Source: Deltaproteobacteria bacterium
Lineage (GTDB): Bacteria; Desulfobacterota; Desulfobacteria; Desulfobacterales; Desulfatirhabdiaceae
DNA length: 64,000 nt
NCBI GenBank assembly: GCA_016219185.1
Contig: JACRBZ010000073.1
Span: 1-64,000, forward strand
Direction: 5' to 3'
The notes beneath the pieces are model-generated. The model was not told the DNA's origin, made no database searches, and worked only from the letters and a program-made list of their open reading frames with translations. A program made the position numbers and the translations under genes. Shown here piece by piece: positions 25,397 to 35,400 of the stretch. Numbering within the stretch: the first letter of the stretch is position 1; every line of letters starts with the position of its first letter.

Positions 25397-25528
25397 ATGG
25401 AAACAAATCCATACGAAAAAAAGGTGAAAGTTGTCGGAATCATTTATAAGCTTGCTGGAAAAACCGAACCTGGACCTTCCTACCCCGCCCATCTGGCAGC
25501 AACCTTGTTTAAATGGATTGACGACTGA
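25397..25528 (+). CDS. Small ORF of 43 codons upstream of reductase 2
   Basis: ATG to TGA, encoding METNPYEKKVKVVGIIYKLA, then GKTEPGPSYPAHLAATLFKW and IDD. A GGAGGGG stretch lies 13 bases before the ATG, farther than ideal. Codon use resembles its neighbours and the frame is free of stops, but the length gives little statistical support. I do not recognise the sequence. It may be a small partner protein or a leader peptide of the operon. Confidence 0.4.
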   Translation: METNPYEKKVKVVGIIYKLAGKTEPGPSYPAHLAATLFKWIDD

Positions 25529-25569
25529 TTTTTCCAAGCGGTCCGGACTTCCTTTTCAGCGGGGCATTC

Positions 25570-26703
25570 ATGTTTGATAAAAGTTATTTAAGAAATATTG
25601 AAGAGCATGTTTTTAAAAAAGCGATCAGGTTCAAGGAAGAAGGCGGCAAAGCGGTAGGGGTTTACTGTGCATTTACGCCAAAAGAGATGATTGCGGCGGC
25701 AGGCGCCATGCCGATTACTTTGTGCGCCGGATCCGATAAAACCATATCGGATGCGGAAAAACACCTGCCGAGGAATCTATGCCCTTTAATCAAATCCAGC
25801 TATGGCTTTGCCTTGACCGACACCTGCCCCTTTTTTCATGAGGTTGACATCATCCTGGCCGATGCGACCTGCGATGGCAAAAAGAAGATGTTTGAACTCT
25901 TGAGTAACATCAAACCATTATACCTCCTGCAACTGCCTCAGACATCCGAAACCGATGAAAGCCTTCAGTACTGGATCGCCGAACTCTACAGGGTCAAGAC
26001 CATCCTTGAAGAACTGACAGGGACAGTCATTACGGATTCTGCCTTGTCCGAAAATATTCGGCTTTATAACGGCCTTCGGAAAGTGGTTAATGCGGTTTTC
26101 GATTTGAATACCGGAAAAACCCCCCTCGTTTATGGAAGAGAAATCTGCAATATCATCAACATGTCCGGATTTGAAATTGATATTGAATGGCGGATTGAAG
26201 AGATCAAATCGGCTATCCGCATTATCAGGCAGCGTGGCAGCCAATTCGGGAGCAGTGTCAGCCATAAGCCGAGAATTCTTCTGACCGGCTGTCCGACGAC
26301 CAACCAGAAAGTTCTGGATGCCATTGAAGATGGCGGCGGAATTGTTGTAGCCATGGAAAATTGCGGGGGGCTGAAAACCGTAGGGGATCTGGTCAATGAA
26401 AACGAGGATCCTTTAACGGCGCTGGCGAAAAAATACCTTTCAACGGCCTGCCCCTGCATGAGTCCCAATACAAAACGATTTGAGATCCTGAAAAATATCA
26501 TCGAAAGCTATCATATCGAGGGTGTGGTTGAATTAACCTGGCATGCCTGCCATGCGTATAATGTTGAAGCCTATAGCGTTAACAGGTTTGTCACGGAAAT
26601 CTGCGGGATACCTTATCTTCAGATTGAGACGGACTATTCTCAAAACGATTCGGGGCAGATCAAGGTCCGGGTCGAAGCCTTTCTGGAAATGATAAAAAAT
26701 TAG
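25570..26703 (+). CDS. Double-cubane-cluster-type reductase, copy 2
   Basis: A 377-residue paralogue of the protein at 14643, shorter at the N-terminus. It keeps the signatures GVYCAFTPKEMIAAAGA, LPRNLCPLIKSSYGF, DTCPFFHEVD, ATCDGKKKMFELL, LLTGCPTTNQK, MENCGG, CPCMSP and WHACHAY. The CPLIKSS and TCDGKKK motifs place it with the single-subunit double-cubane (YjiM/DCCP) group. No activator lies beside it, so it may draw electrons from the activator at 15937. The next genes are an ABC importer, which suggests that the substrate is imported. Confidence 0.85.
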   Translation: MFDKSYLRNIEEHVFKKAIRFKEEGGKAVGVYCAFTPKEMIAAAGAMPITLCAGSDKTISDAEKHLPRNLCPLIKSSYGFALTDTCPFFHEVDIILADATCDGKKKMFELLSNIKPLYLLQLPQTSETDESLQYWIAELYRVKTILEELTGTVITDSALSENIRLYNGLRKVVNAVFDLNTGKTPLVYGREICNIINMSGFEIDIEWRIEEIKSAIRIIRQRGSQFGSSVSHKPRILLTGCPTTNQKVLDAIEDGGGIVVAMENCGGLKTVGDLVNENEDPLTALAKKYLSTACPCMSPNTKRFEILKNIIESYHIEGVVELTWHACHAYNVEAYSVNRFVTEICGIPYLQIETDYSQNDSGQIKVRVEAFLEMIKN

Positions 26704-26796
26704 CTGTAAAAATGCCTTTTCTCCATTTCAAAGGAAGGGGCAAGGGAATAGTTTCTGTTCTGATCTCACGAAACGCTTTCACAAAAAGGAGAAGCC

Positions 26797-27894
26797 ATGT
26801 TTAAAAAAATCGGATTGGTATTAATTGGTATCGCATTTTGCCTGAACACGGCCGCTTTTGCAGCGGCAAATTACAAGATCGGCGTGGTAACTCCAACGCT
26901 TTCAGCAAGCGAAGATGAATTCAGGGGGGGAGATAAAATGGTCAATAAATATCCCGCCATGATCAAGCACATCACGCTGCCGGAACATTTTTCATCGGAA
27001 CAGGAAACCGCGATTACACAGATCGTCAGCCTTGCAGATGATAAGGATATGAAAGCGATCGTGATCTGTGCGGGCTATTCCGGTATTCTGCCGGCCATTC
27101 AAAAAGTCAAGGCAAAGCGACCGGATATCATTGTCATTACGGCCCCGATCTGGGATGACCCGGACATGATGGCCAAATATGTGGATCTGGCTTTTGACAC
27201 GGACTGGCTGAAACGCGGAGAAAGCATCCCGACCAAGGCCCGGAAAATGGGCGCAAAGACTTTTATCCACTATTCGTTTCCCACCCACATGGCCAAGGAA
27301 CTTCTTTCCAAAAGAAGAGATAAAATGAAGGAAACCTGTGAGAAGCTGGGCATGAAATTTGTGGATGTCAGCACTCCGGATCCTCAGGCGGGAAGCGGAC
27401 GTGCCGCCATGCTGCAATTCCTTCAGGAAGACATACCCCGGCAAATCGCCAAATATGGCAAGGATACCGCCATATTCGGGACCAATTGTCCGATGCAGGA
27501 TGTGATCATTGCCAAAGCCCTGGAGCTTAAATTCATCATGCCGGAGCAGTGTTGTCCGACCCCGACCCAGGGGTACCCCGCCGCTATGGGGCTTGAGATA
27601 AAAGCAGAAGATGCGGGGAATTTTGATAAGATTAATGCCATGATCACGGAAAAAGCCAAGGCAGCCGAATGCACGGGCAGGCTTTCGACATGGCCGGTTC
27701 CCGTAGGCGTTTTCTTCCCGGAATTTTCCGTGGAAGTCGCCAGACAGATGATCGAGAATAAATTGGATAAAACCGATATTGAAAAATTGAAATCCATGGC
27801 CAAACTGACTGCCGGCGTCAATGTTGAGTTTAACAAGATGAAGCCGGAGCTTAACAACTACTATCTGATCATTATGGATTCAATCATCTATTAG
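26797..27894 (+). CDS. DUF3798 periplasmic binding protein
   Basis: A 365-residue protein with a signal peptide (LVLIGIAFCLNTAAFAA). The mature part has a periplasmic-binding-like alternation (YKIGVVTPTLSASEDEFRGG, KAIVICAGYSGILPAIQKV) and the segments KTFIHYSFPTHMAKELLSKR and ATECT-like cysteines. It matches the DUF3798 family, found mostly in anaerobes beside sugar-type ABC transporters. The start follows AAAGGAGAAGCC. It is followed after one base by the ABC ATPase, so it is almost certainly the solute receptor. The ligand is unknown. Confidence 0.82.
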   Translation: MFKKIGLVLIGIAFCLNTAAFAAANYKIGVVTPTLSASEDEFRGGDKMVNKYPAMIKHITLPEHFSSEQETAITQIVSLADDKDMKAIVICAGYSGILPAIQKVKAKRPDIIVITAPIWDDPDMMAKYVDLAFDTDWLKRGESIPTKARKMGAKTFIHYSFPTHMAKELLSKRRDKMKETCEKLGMKFVDVSTPDPQAGSGRAAMLQFLQEDIPRQIAKYGKDTAIFGTNCPMQDVIIAKALELKFIMPEQCCPTPTQGYPAAMGLEIKAEDAGNFDKINAMITEKAKAAECTGRLSTWPVPVGVFFPEFSVEVARQMIENKLDKTDIEKLKSMAKLTAGVNVEFNKMKPELNNYYLIIMDSIIY

Positions 27895-27895
27895 A

Positions 27896-29443
27896 ATGCT
27901 ATGTGTCGATAATGTCTCAAAAAGCTTTGGGAACCTGAAAGCCCTGGACCATATCAGCCTGAGGATTAACCCGGGTGAAATCCATGGGCTTTTGGGTATG
28001 AACGGTTCGGGCAAAAGCACCCTGTTAAATATCCTCTCTGGAAACCCCCTCATCCAGAAGACCGGAGGGTATAGCGGCAATATGCTTATTCAAGAACAAG
28101 ATTACGCTCCGCTTACCCCTGTCTGTGCCATCAAGGCCGGCATTGGGATTGTCCGTCAGGAATCCGCCTTGATTCCGGGGTTAAGTATTACCGAGAATAT
28201 CAAACTCTCAAGAGAAAAGACTGTACCGTTTACAAAGCGCCTTCTGGGAAGTCATTTTGCTTATATCGATAAGCCCGGGCACCGCGCAGACATTGCCAGA
28301 TTATTCAAACACATCGGTGTTGACATAAATCCCGAAGAAAAATATCAGAACCTGAGCATCGAGCTGAAACATTTTGTAGAACTTGCCAGGGAAATAGATA
28401 ACCCGCGACTGAAATACCTTCTCCTTGACGAGCCCACGTCATCGCTGAATAAAGAGGATACCCAAAAACTGTTCAAGATTCTTTTGGGCTTATCCAAAAA
28501 AAAGATCGGGATGCTTTTTGTTTCCCACAAAATCGAAGAAGTCCTTTCCCTGTGCCAGAATATCACCATTATGCGGGATGGAAAAATTGCCGGCGCCCTT
28601 GCCAGTAAACATGCCGATATAGACAAGGTTTATGAATGCATGACCTTGCAAAAAAGGGTAAAAGCTTTAAGGAAAACCCTGTCTTCATCCAACCACCCTG
28701 CCGTTGTTTTAAGGGATTTTTCTGCAAACACCCCCATGGAACGCATTAAAAATATTCATCTTGAGATTTTTCAAGAAGAGATCATCGGCGTTACAAGTCT
28801 TTCCGGACATGGCAAGAACGCTTTTGTACAGGGGCTTATGGGATTATGCGAGACAAAAGGCGCATTGATCGTGAACGGCCGCAGGATGAATGATTTGAAC
28901 CCGGTTCGGATGGTTTCTGAAGGCGTGGCATATATTCCTGAGGACAGGCACACCATGGGGCTTCTTCTGAATCAATCAGTAACAGAGAATATTGCGTTTG
29001 CCGCGTTTCAATCCCACAATAAATTCCTTAAAAAATTCCCGTTTAATCTTTTCCGCATGTTTGATTCCGATGAAGCCCGAAAATACGCTGAAGACTGTAT
29101 TGAAAAATATCATATTCGTTGTGAATCCGCAGTGCAAAAAACAGCCACACTCAGCGGCGGAAATCAGCAGAAGGTCTGCATCGCCGGCGCCATTGCCACA
29201 AATCCCAGAATTCTGATTGTTTCAGAGCCGACCCGGGGTATCGACGTTTCTTCAAAAGAAGTGATCCTGAATATTTTCCTCGATATCAATCATGAATTGT
29301 CAACGACCATTATCGTTGTTTCCAGTGAACTGGATGAATTGAAACAAATCTGCGACCGGATCGTGGTATTTCATGACGGGAGAATCCGGGCAATTCTTCC
29401 GCCTTCAGCATCTGATCCGGAATTTGCAAAGCACCTATGCTGA
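27896..29443 (+). CDS. Sugar-type ABC transporter ATPase with two nucleotide-binding domains
   Basis: A 515-residue tandem ATPase of the RbsA/MglA/YufO class. Domain 1 (residues 1-245) has Walker A GMNGSGKST and Walker B YLLLDEPT with a degenerate signature (LSIELKHFVE). Domain 2 (250-515) has a degenerate P-loop (SLSGHGKNAFVQ) but a perfect signature LSGGNQQKV. This asymmetry is normal for the class. Related BMP-linked transporters import nucleosides and similar compounds. It overlaps the next permease by seven bases. Confidence 0.9.
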   Translation: MLCVDNVSKSFGNLKALDHISLRINPGEIHGLLGMNGSGKSTLLNILSGNPLIQKTGGYSGNMLIQEQDYAPLTPVCAIKAGIGIVRQESALIPGLSITENIKLSREKTVPFTKRLLGSHFAYIDKPGHRADIARLFKHIGVDINPEEKYQNLSIELKHFVELAREIDNPRLKYLLLDEPTSSLNKEDTQKLFKILLGLSKKKIGMLFVSHKIEEVLSLCQNITIMRDGKIAGALASKHADIDKVYECMTLQKRVKALRKTLSSSNHPAVVLRDFSANTPMERIKNIHLEIFQEEIIGVTSLSGHGKNAFVQGLMGLCETKGALIVNGRRMNDLNPVRMVSEGVAYIPEDRHTMGLLLNQSVTENIAFAAFQSHNKFLKKFPFNLFRMFDSDEARKYAEDCIEKYHIRCESAVQKTATLSGGNQQKVCIAGAIATNPRILIVSEPTRGIDVSSKEVILNIFLDINHELSTTIIVVSSELDELKQICDRIVVFHDGRIRAILPPSASDPEFAKHLC

Positions 29444-30465
29444 CCCGAAAGCGCTTTACCCTCCCTCAAATAATTATCGCCGCATTTATTGCGATGATGT
29501 TTATTGCGGCATTTTATTTACATATTCCGATTAACATCATTCTAAACGATGTGATGGTCAGGTTGGTAATGAATGGCGTCCTGGTTCTTTCATTGGTGCC
29601 AATCATGAATGCCGGCATCGGGATTAATTTCGGTCTTCCGGTAGCGGTTATGGCAGGGTTGCTGGGTATGTGCGTAGCAGTTAATTTTCGTTTTAATGGA
29701 TTGACCGGGTTTTTTATCGCGTTGGGGTTTTCGATTCCTTTTTCGGTTTTGTTCGGCACTGTCTATAGCTACGGGCTGAATAGAGTCAAGGGAAGGGAAG
29801 AAATCGCCTCTGCGTTTATTGGATTTTCCGTGGTTTCTGCAATGAATATTTTTTGGGCCACGGCGCCGTTTTCAAATCCGGTGATGCTGTGGCCCATCGG
29901 CGGCAAAGGCATGCGCCCCACCATTACTCTGGAGCCTTTTTTTGCGAAAACCCTCAACCGGATATTCGCGATTCCTATCGGAGAATGCATAATTCCGGCA
30001 GGAATGATTCTGCTTTTCGTCGTGTTGTGCTTGCTGCTTTCTATTTTCTTTAAAACCAAAATCGGAAAAGCCATCACCGCCCTTGGAGAAAATGAAATTT
30101 ATGCGGTCATAAACGGAATATCCGTCGGAAAGACAAGGGCCTGTGCCATAATATTATCTACGATATTGGGGGGTTTTGGAATCATCGTCTATGCCCAGAG
30201 CTATGGGTTTATCGAGCTTTATGATGCGCCGCTTCTGGTTGCATTTCCTGCGGCGGCTTCGATATTAATCGGCGGAGCCATCATCAAAAGCAACCGGATC
30301 TTGCAGGCCATTGTGGGCACCTTGTTATTTCAGACCATCTATATCCTGTCTTCTCCCATTGCCAATGAACTGCTATTGCCGGAATCCGCTGAAATACTGA
30401 GGATGTTCATCGCCAACGCAGTAATTCTCTATGCGCTGACAACACAAAGGCCAATGATTCGATGA
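29437..30465 (+). CDS. ABC transporter permease 1 (BPD_transp_2 type)
   Basis: A 342-residue membrane protein with about nine or ten spans. The cytoplasmic loop ALGENEIYAVINGISVGKTR is the conserved ATPase-contact motif of the branched-chain/sugar permease family. It forms a heterodimeric channel with the next gene, whose start overlaps its stop by four bases. Confidence 0.88.
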   Translation: MLTRKRFTLPQIIIAAFIAMMFIAAFYLHIPINIILNDVMVRLVMNGVLVLSLVPIMNAGIGINFGLPVAVMAGLLGMCVAVNFRFNGLTGFFIALGFSIPFSVLFGTVYSYGLNRVKGREEIASAFIGFSVVSAMNIFWATAPFSNPVMLWPIGGKGMRPTITLEPFFAKTLNRIFAIPIGECIIPAGMILLFVVLCLLLSIFFKTKIGKAITALGENEIYAVINGISVGKTRACAIILSTILGGFGIIVYAQSYGFIELYDAPLLVAFPAAASILIGGAIIKSNRILQAIVGTLLFQTIYILSSPIANELLLPESAEILRMFIANAVILYALTTQRPMIR

Positions 30466-31484
30466 AAAGAATCACGGTGCCTTTTGTTTTTGTTATTCTG
30501 GCCATTTTGGGCTGGCATTATTCTGAATTGGGTTTTTCGTTTATCACAAACGAAGTAATAATCCGCTTTATCAGAGACGGGATCTTGGTCTTAGCGCTGA
30601 TCATCCCGATAAAGGCCGGGATGGGCTTGAATTTTGCGATCACGATCGGCGCCATTGCCGCGCAAATCGGATGGCTTTTTGTCCTGGACATTCAAATGAA
30701 AGGTTTTGCGGGGATTATTAGTGCTGCGGCCTTCGGATGCGGTCTTTCGATAATCCTGGGTTGGCTGATCGGTAAAGTGCTCAACCGGGTTAAAGGCAAG
30801 GAAATGGTCGCCACCATGATCATGGGGTTTATCGGTACCAGCGTCTATCAGTTCATATTCCTTGTCGGATACGGCACATTTATTCCGTCTCACAACCAGG
30901 AAATCATCCTGTCCAGAGGTGCGGGAGTTCGCAGCATGGTGGACCTGCATGAATATCGAAATATCATTGATAAATACTGGATGATTCACATCGGCTCCCT
31001 GGAAATACCCTTGTTTATGATTCTGGTTGTTATCGGCTTTTCGATTCTCATCTATTACATCCTGAACACGAGAATCGGATGCCATATCAAGGCTGTCGGG
31101 CAGGATTCCGGCAAAGCGGAGCTCTTGGGGATCAATATTGATCCTGTGCGCATCAAAGCGGTTATCATTTCTACGGTTACAGCCTGCCTGGGGCAGATTG
31201 TCTATCTCCAGAATATCGGCATGATGAATGTGTACACCGGGCATCTGAACTCAGACATATTTTCGATAGCCGCGCTGCTGGCAGGAGGCGCTACGGTTAA
31301 AAACGCAAGTGTCTATAACGCGCTGATCGGAATTATCCTATTTCATTTCCTGTTCATCGTCTCTCCCCAGGCCGGACAGAACCTGTTTCGGAATGCAGCC
31401 CTTGGCGAGTATTTCAGAACATTTATTGCGTATGGAACCATTGTTTTTGCATTGATGGCCAATACTCGCTCAAACGAACCCTGA
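30462..31484 (+). CDS. ABC transporter permease 2 (BPD_transp_2 type)
   Basis: A 340-residue paralogue of permease 1 with the same family loop (AVGQDSGKAELLGINIDPVR) and about nine spans. The ATGA overlap with the preceding gene indicates translational coupling. It is the last gene of the second double-cubane operon. The next 214 bases contain no gene. Confidence 0.88.
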   Translation: MKRITVPFVFVILAILGWHYSELGFSFITNEVIIRFIRDGILVLALIIPIKAGMGLNFAITIGAIAAQIGWLFVLDIQMKGFAGIISAAAFGCGLSIILGWLIGKVLNRVKGKEMVATMIMGFIGTSVYQFIFLVGYGTFIPSHNQEIILSRGAGVRSMVDLHEYRNIIDKYWMIHIGSLEIPLFMILVVIGFSILIYYILNTRIGCHIKAVGQDSGKAELLGINIDPVRIKAVIISTVTACLGQIVYLQNIGMMNVYTGHLNSDIFSIAALLAGGATVKNASVYNALIGIILFHFLFIVSPQAGQNLFRNAALGEYFRTFIAYGTIVFALMANTRSNEP

Positions 31485-31698
31485 TGGTGAATTGTTTGAA
31501 GGCTGTCTCTTGCTAACCGACTGAAATCCGTAGATTTGAGTGGCTTCCAGAGACGGATCGAAGGTCAAAAACACCCGCCAGCAAAGGGATTCCAATCGTC
31601 CCAAATACGCATTGGAAATCAACACGAAACGGTGTATCTCCCTAATTTTCAGTTAGCACTCGAAAATCGTGCACACTGCTTATTGTTTTTCCGGCGAC

Positions 31699-32172
31699 CT
31701 ACTTTTCTGCCATCTTGGCGAAAGCGGCTTTGGCGTCCTCCTGGATTTCCTCCGGCGTCAGGTCCCTGGTATGGCTGGCGAGGCTCCAGTTGTACCCGAA
31801 CGGGTCTTGTACGGTACCCATACGGTCCCCCCAGAACATGTCCTCGACAGGCATCCGGATCTCGGCACCTGCGTCAACCGCGATCTTAAAGGCCTCGTCC
31901 ACGTTTTCGAGATAAACATAAAAGCTGATGGGGGAGCCGCCCATGGTTTCCGCACTTTTACCGGGACACTGCGGGTTTTCTTCGCCCATCATGATGATTG
32001 AAGTACCCATCTGGACCTCGGCATGCATCACGCCCTTGCCGTCCGGTCCCGGCATGACGAACCGCTCTTTTGCACCAAAGGCCTTTTTGTAAAATTCAAT
32101 GGCCTTACGGGCATCCTTGAATATGAACATCGGTGTGAGGCTTTGATATCCTTCCGGGATTGTCTTTATCAT
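31699..32172 (-). CDS. VOC-superfamily (PhnB/glyoxalase-like) protein
   Basis: A 157-residue protein with two beta-alpha-beta-beta-beta modules: FIFKDARKAIEFYKKAFGAK, MHAEVQMGTSIIMMGEE, SFYVYLENVDEAFKIAVDAG and WGDRMGTVQDPFGYNW. These match PhnB-like vicinal-oxygen-chelate proteins. Enzymes of the fold include glyoxalase and dioxygenases, and PhnB itself has no known reaction. It stands alone, transcribed against its neighbours. Confidence 0.85.
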   Translation of the reverse strand: MIKTIPEGYQSLTPMFIFKDARKAIEFYKKAFGAKERFVMPGPDGKGVMHAEVQMGTSIIMMGEENPQCPGKSAETMGGSPISFYVYLENVDEAFKIAVDAGAEIRMPVEDMFWGDRMGTVQDPFGYNWSLASHTRDLTPEEIQEDAKAAFAKMAEK

Positions 32173-32474
32173 TGTGCACCTCCTGGCTGACGGGGAAACC
32201 GTATGATTCCACCCTTTATTGTTTTTGCAACGGGAAATTGCCCTTCAGCGGGTAATCATACCCTGATTATTTTTTTAATATAATCTTCATAAGGCGGAAT
32301 TCAACCGGCGGAAAACCAGAATAAGCCGTGTTGCCGCTGCATTGCATTTAACTATTAAAAATTGACTTCATGTGGCAATTTGATTAGGGTTGATTCGATT
32401 ATCTGTGAAGGTTTTAAGCCGGGCGAATCGGATGGCGACTCCGGCAAGTATCGTTTGAAAAAAGGATAACCCCC
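32173..32474 (+). other. Intergenic region before chemosensory operon
   Basis: No gene is seen. A possible promoter for cheA is TTGACT (32362-32367), 17 bases, TAGGGT (32385-32390), which is weak. Otherwise nothing stands out. Confidence 0.3.
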
Positions 32475-35400
32475 ATGACGCTCTCCAGGGATGACCTCCT
32501 GAAGGTTTTTGTTGAAGAGGCAACCGAGCATCTTTCCACTATTGAAAATGATTTTCTGGCCCTGGAAAAAGCCGGAGATGCCATGGACCGGGCTTTGGTG
32601 AACAAGGTTTTTCGAACAGCCCATTCCATCAAGGGCGGGGCGGGATTTATCGGCCTTGGAAATATCAAGGACCTGTCGCATAGAATGGAAACCGTGCTCG
32701 GCTGGATACGTAGCGGAGACATATCCCCGCCAAAATATAATATGTCGGAAATCGTCAATGTTCTACTTCTGGCATCCGATGCCCTGAAAGAACTTGTTGC
32801 CAATGTTGAGTCCAGCGACAAGATGGACATATCCCTGCCCATGGAGGCCCTGAATTCCATTGATATTCAAAGGTTGGTGCCTGAAGCCGGCTCGGAAAGC
32901 CTCATTACGGCAGATGTCGATCTTTGCGCGCCGGAGGCCATAGCGCCGAATTTCGCGGGCGTTTTTCCTGAAATGAAGATCCCGGAACAAGACATGCTTC
33001 AGGCAAGACTTGAGGGAAAGCACGTCTACATTCTCCGGGTGGATTTCAGTGATGCGCGGTTTCAGGGCAAGGTCGCTCGGGAAATCATTGACGAGATCAA
33101 GGATTACGGCACGGTTCTTTTGGTTGGAACAGGAGAGAAGCCGGGTATTTTGTCCGAACCAACGGATCTTGAAAACCATCCGTTTCTTTTCATTGTTTTT
33201 ACATGTGTTCTCGGTCCGGAGGATGCGAGTCTGCTGCTGGATGTCAGCCCGGAGAATCTTTTTCTCGCTGAGGATAACCTTGGCCTTGCCCCCGAATCCC
33301 CGGTAAAGATCAACCCGGAACCCTTGCCGGATGTGATGCACAAAGAGGCCGATCAGCCTGTTGATCGCGAATTCGTGCAACCCGGAGTCGGAAAAGAGTC
33401 TTTGTCCGACACTTCTCCCACCAGCGTTCGGGTGAATATTCATCTTCTGGATTCGCTGATGAATCTGGCCGGTGAGCTGGTTTTGAGCAGAAATCAACTG
33501 ATAAAGTCCATTGCCGGCAAAAACCATGACAACACGGAAATCGTCGTCAAGCGCCTCGATCTGATTACCTCTGATCTGCAGAAAGTGATTATGCTCACGC
33601 GAATGCAGCCGGTTGGCAGTTTATTCAATAAATTTCCACGGCTTGTGCGAAATCTTTCCCGTGAATTGGGGAAAGAGGCCGTGCTTGAAATTGAGGGCGC
33701 AGAGGTAGAGCTGGACCGGACGCTGCTGGAGGCCATGAGCGATCCCCTGAATCATCTGATCCGAAACGCCGTGGATCATGGCATCGAAACAGCGGATGTT
33801 CGGAAAACAAGCGGGAAAGGCGAATCCGGAAAAATCGTTCTCAGGGCATTTAACGCGGCGGGTCAGGTGATCATCGAGGTCTCGGATGACGGCGCCGGCA
33901 TCGATCCGGAAAAAGTGGCAATGGCCGCTGTTTCCAGGGGGTTTGTTTCCGAAGAACAGATCCGGATCATGACCCAGAGGGATAAACTGAATCTGATTTT
34001 TTTGCCCGGATTTTCAACGGCCCGGACTGTTTCGGATCTGTCCGGTCGGGGCGTGGGAATGGATGTGGTCAAGACCAATCTGGATAACCTGGGCGGTATG
34101 ATCGATATGTTTTCTACTCCGGGGCTGGGAACTCGAATCAAGATCAAACTGCCGCTGACCCTGGCGATTATTCCCTGTCAAATCGTTTCTCTGGAAAACG
34201 AACGATTTGCCATTCCGCAAATGAATCTCGAGGAACTTCTCAGGATTCCGGCCGGCAGGGTCAAGGAACGCATCGAATGGGTGGGGGACGCGGAAGTGGT
34301 TCGTTTACGGGGAAAGCTGCTACCGCTGGTTAGATTGTCGGAGATTCTCGGTATTGAACGCACTTACACGGATCCGGAAATGCGGCACAGAAAAATGGAC
34401 CGGCGCACGGCCCTTGCAGACAGACGCTCCAGAAAATCGCCGATGTTCGAGGATGACTTTGAGGCTTCCGCTCTTTCCGATTTTCACAACTCCGCTATTG
34501 CCAGCCCGTCATTTTATCGGAAAGATGAGGATCGCAGGTATCGCGCGACAAGCGCGCTGAATATTGCGGTTGTTTTCACCGGACAGCTCAAATATGGGCT
34601 CATTGTGGATGCATTTCATGATTCAGAGGAAATTGTCGTCAAACCCCTGGGAAGACATCTGAAAGCTTGCCGCGGATATGCGGGAGCAACCATTATGGGG
34701 GATGGAAAAGTGGCGCTGATTCTGGATGTGAATAATTTATCGGAAATGGCCGGGCTTTTTTCCGTCAGTGGGACCCGCAGGGCCATCGAGGTGGCCAGGG
34801 CCGCAGAAAAAGCGATCCAGCCGTGCGATGACCGGCTCGATTTATTGGTCTTTAGAAATGCAGAGGACGAACAATTTGCGCTGCCTCTGAATCAGGTGCT
34901 TCGCATTGAAAAAATCAGGATGTGCGATTTGCAGTCTTTCGGCAGCATGAGGGCAATTCAGTACCGCGGCGGCAATCTGCCGGTGTTCAGCATCGATGAG
35001 ATCGCAGGGGTGCGTCCGTTGGCCGTTCGCGAGCATCTTCTGGTCATTGTTTCCAGGGTTGCCGGCAGGGAGCTGGGCCTTCTGGCCATCGGGCCCGTGG
35101 ATTCCGTGGCCACGGAGGCTGTAGCCGATGGCAGCGCGTTGAAGCAGCCCGGTATCATGGGGTCCATTATTCTCAGCGGAAAAACAACGCTGATTGTGGA
35201 TGTTCTGGATATGATCCGCAGTCTTCAACCAGAGTGGTTTCCGGCGGGAAACAAGGGGCTTGCGGCCATAAAAGGACAAACCGTTTTGCTTGCCGATGAT
35301 TCGAATTTTTTCCGAAGCCAGATCAAATCGTTCATCCAGCAGGAAGGCTATCAGGTAGTGGATGCCGAGGACGGAGAGGCTGCCTGGCGGATTCTTCAAA

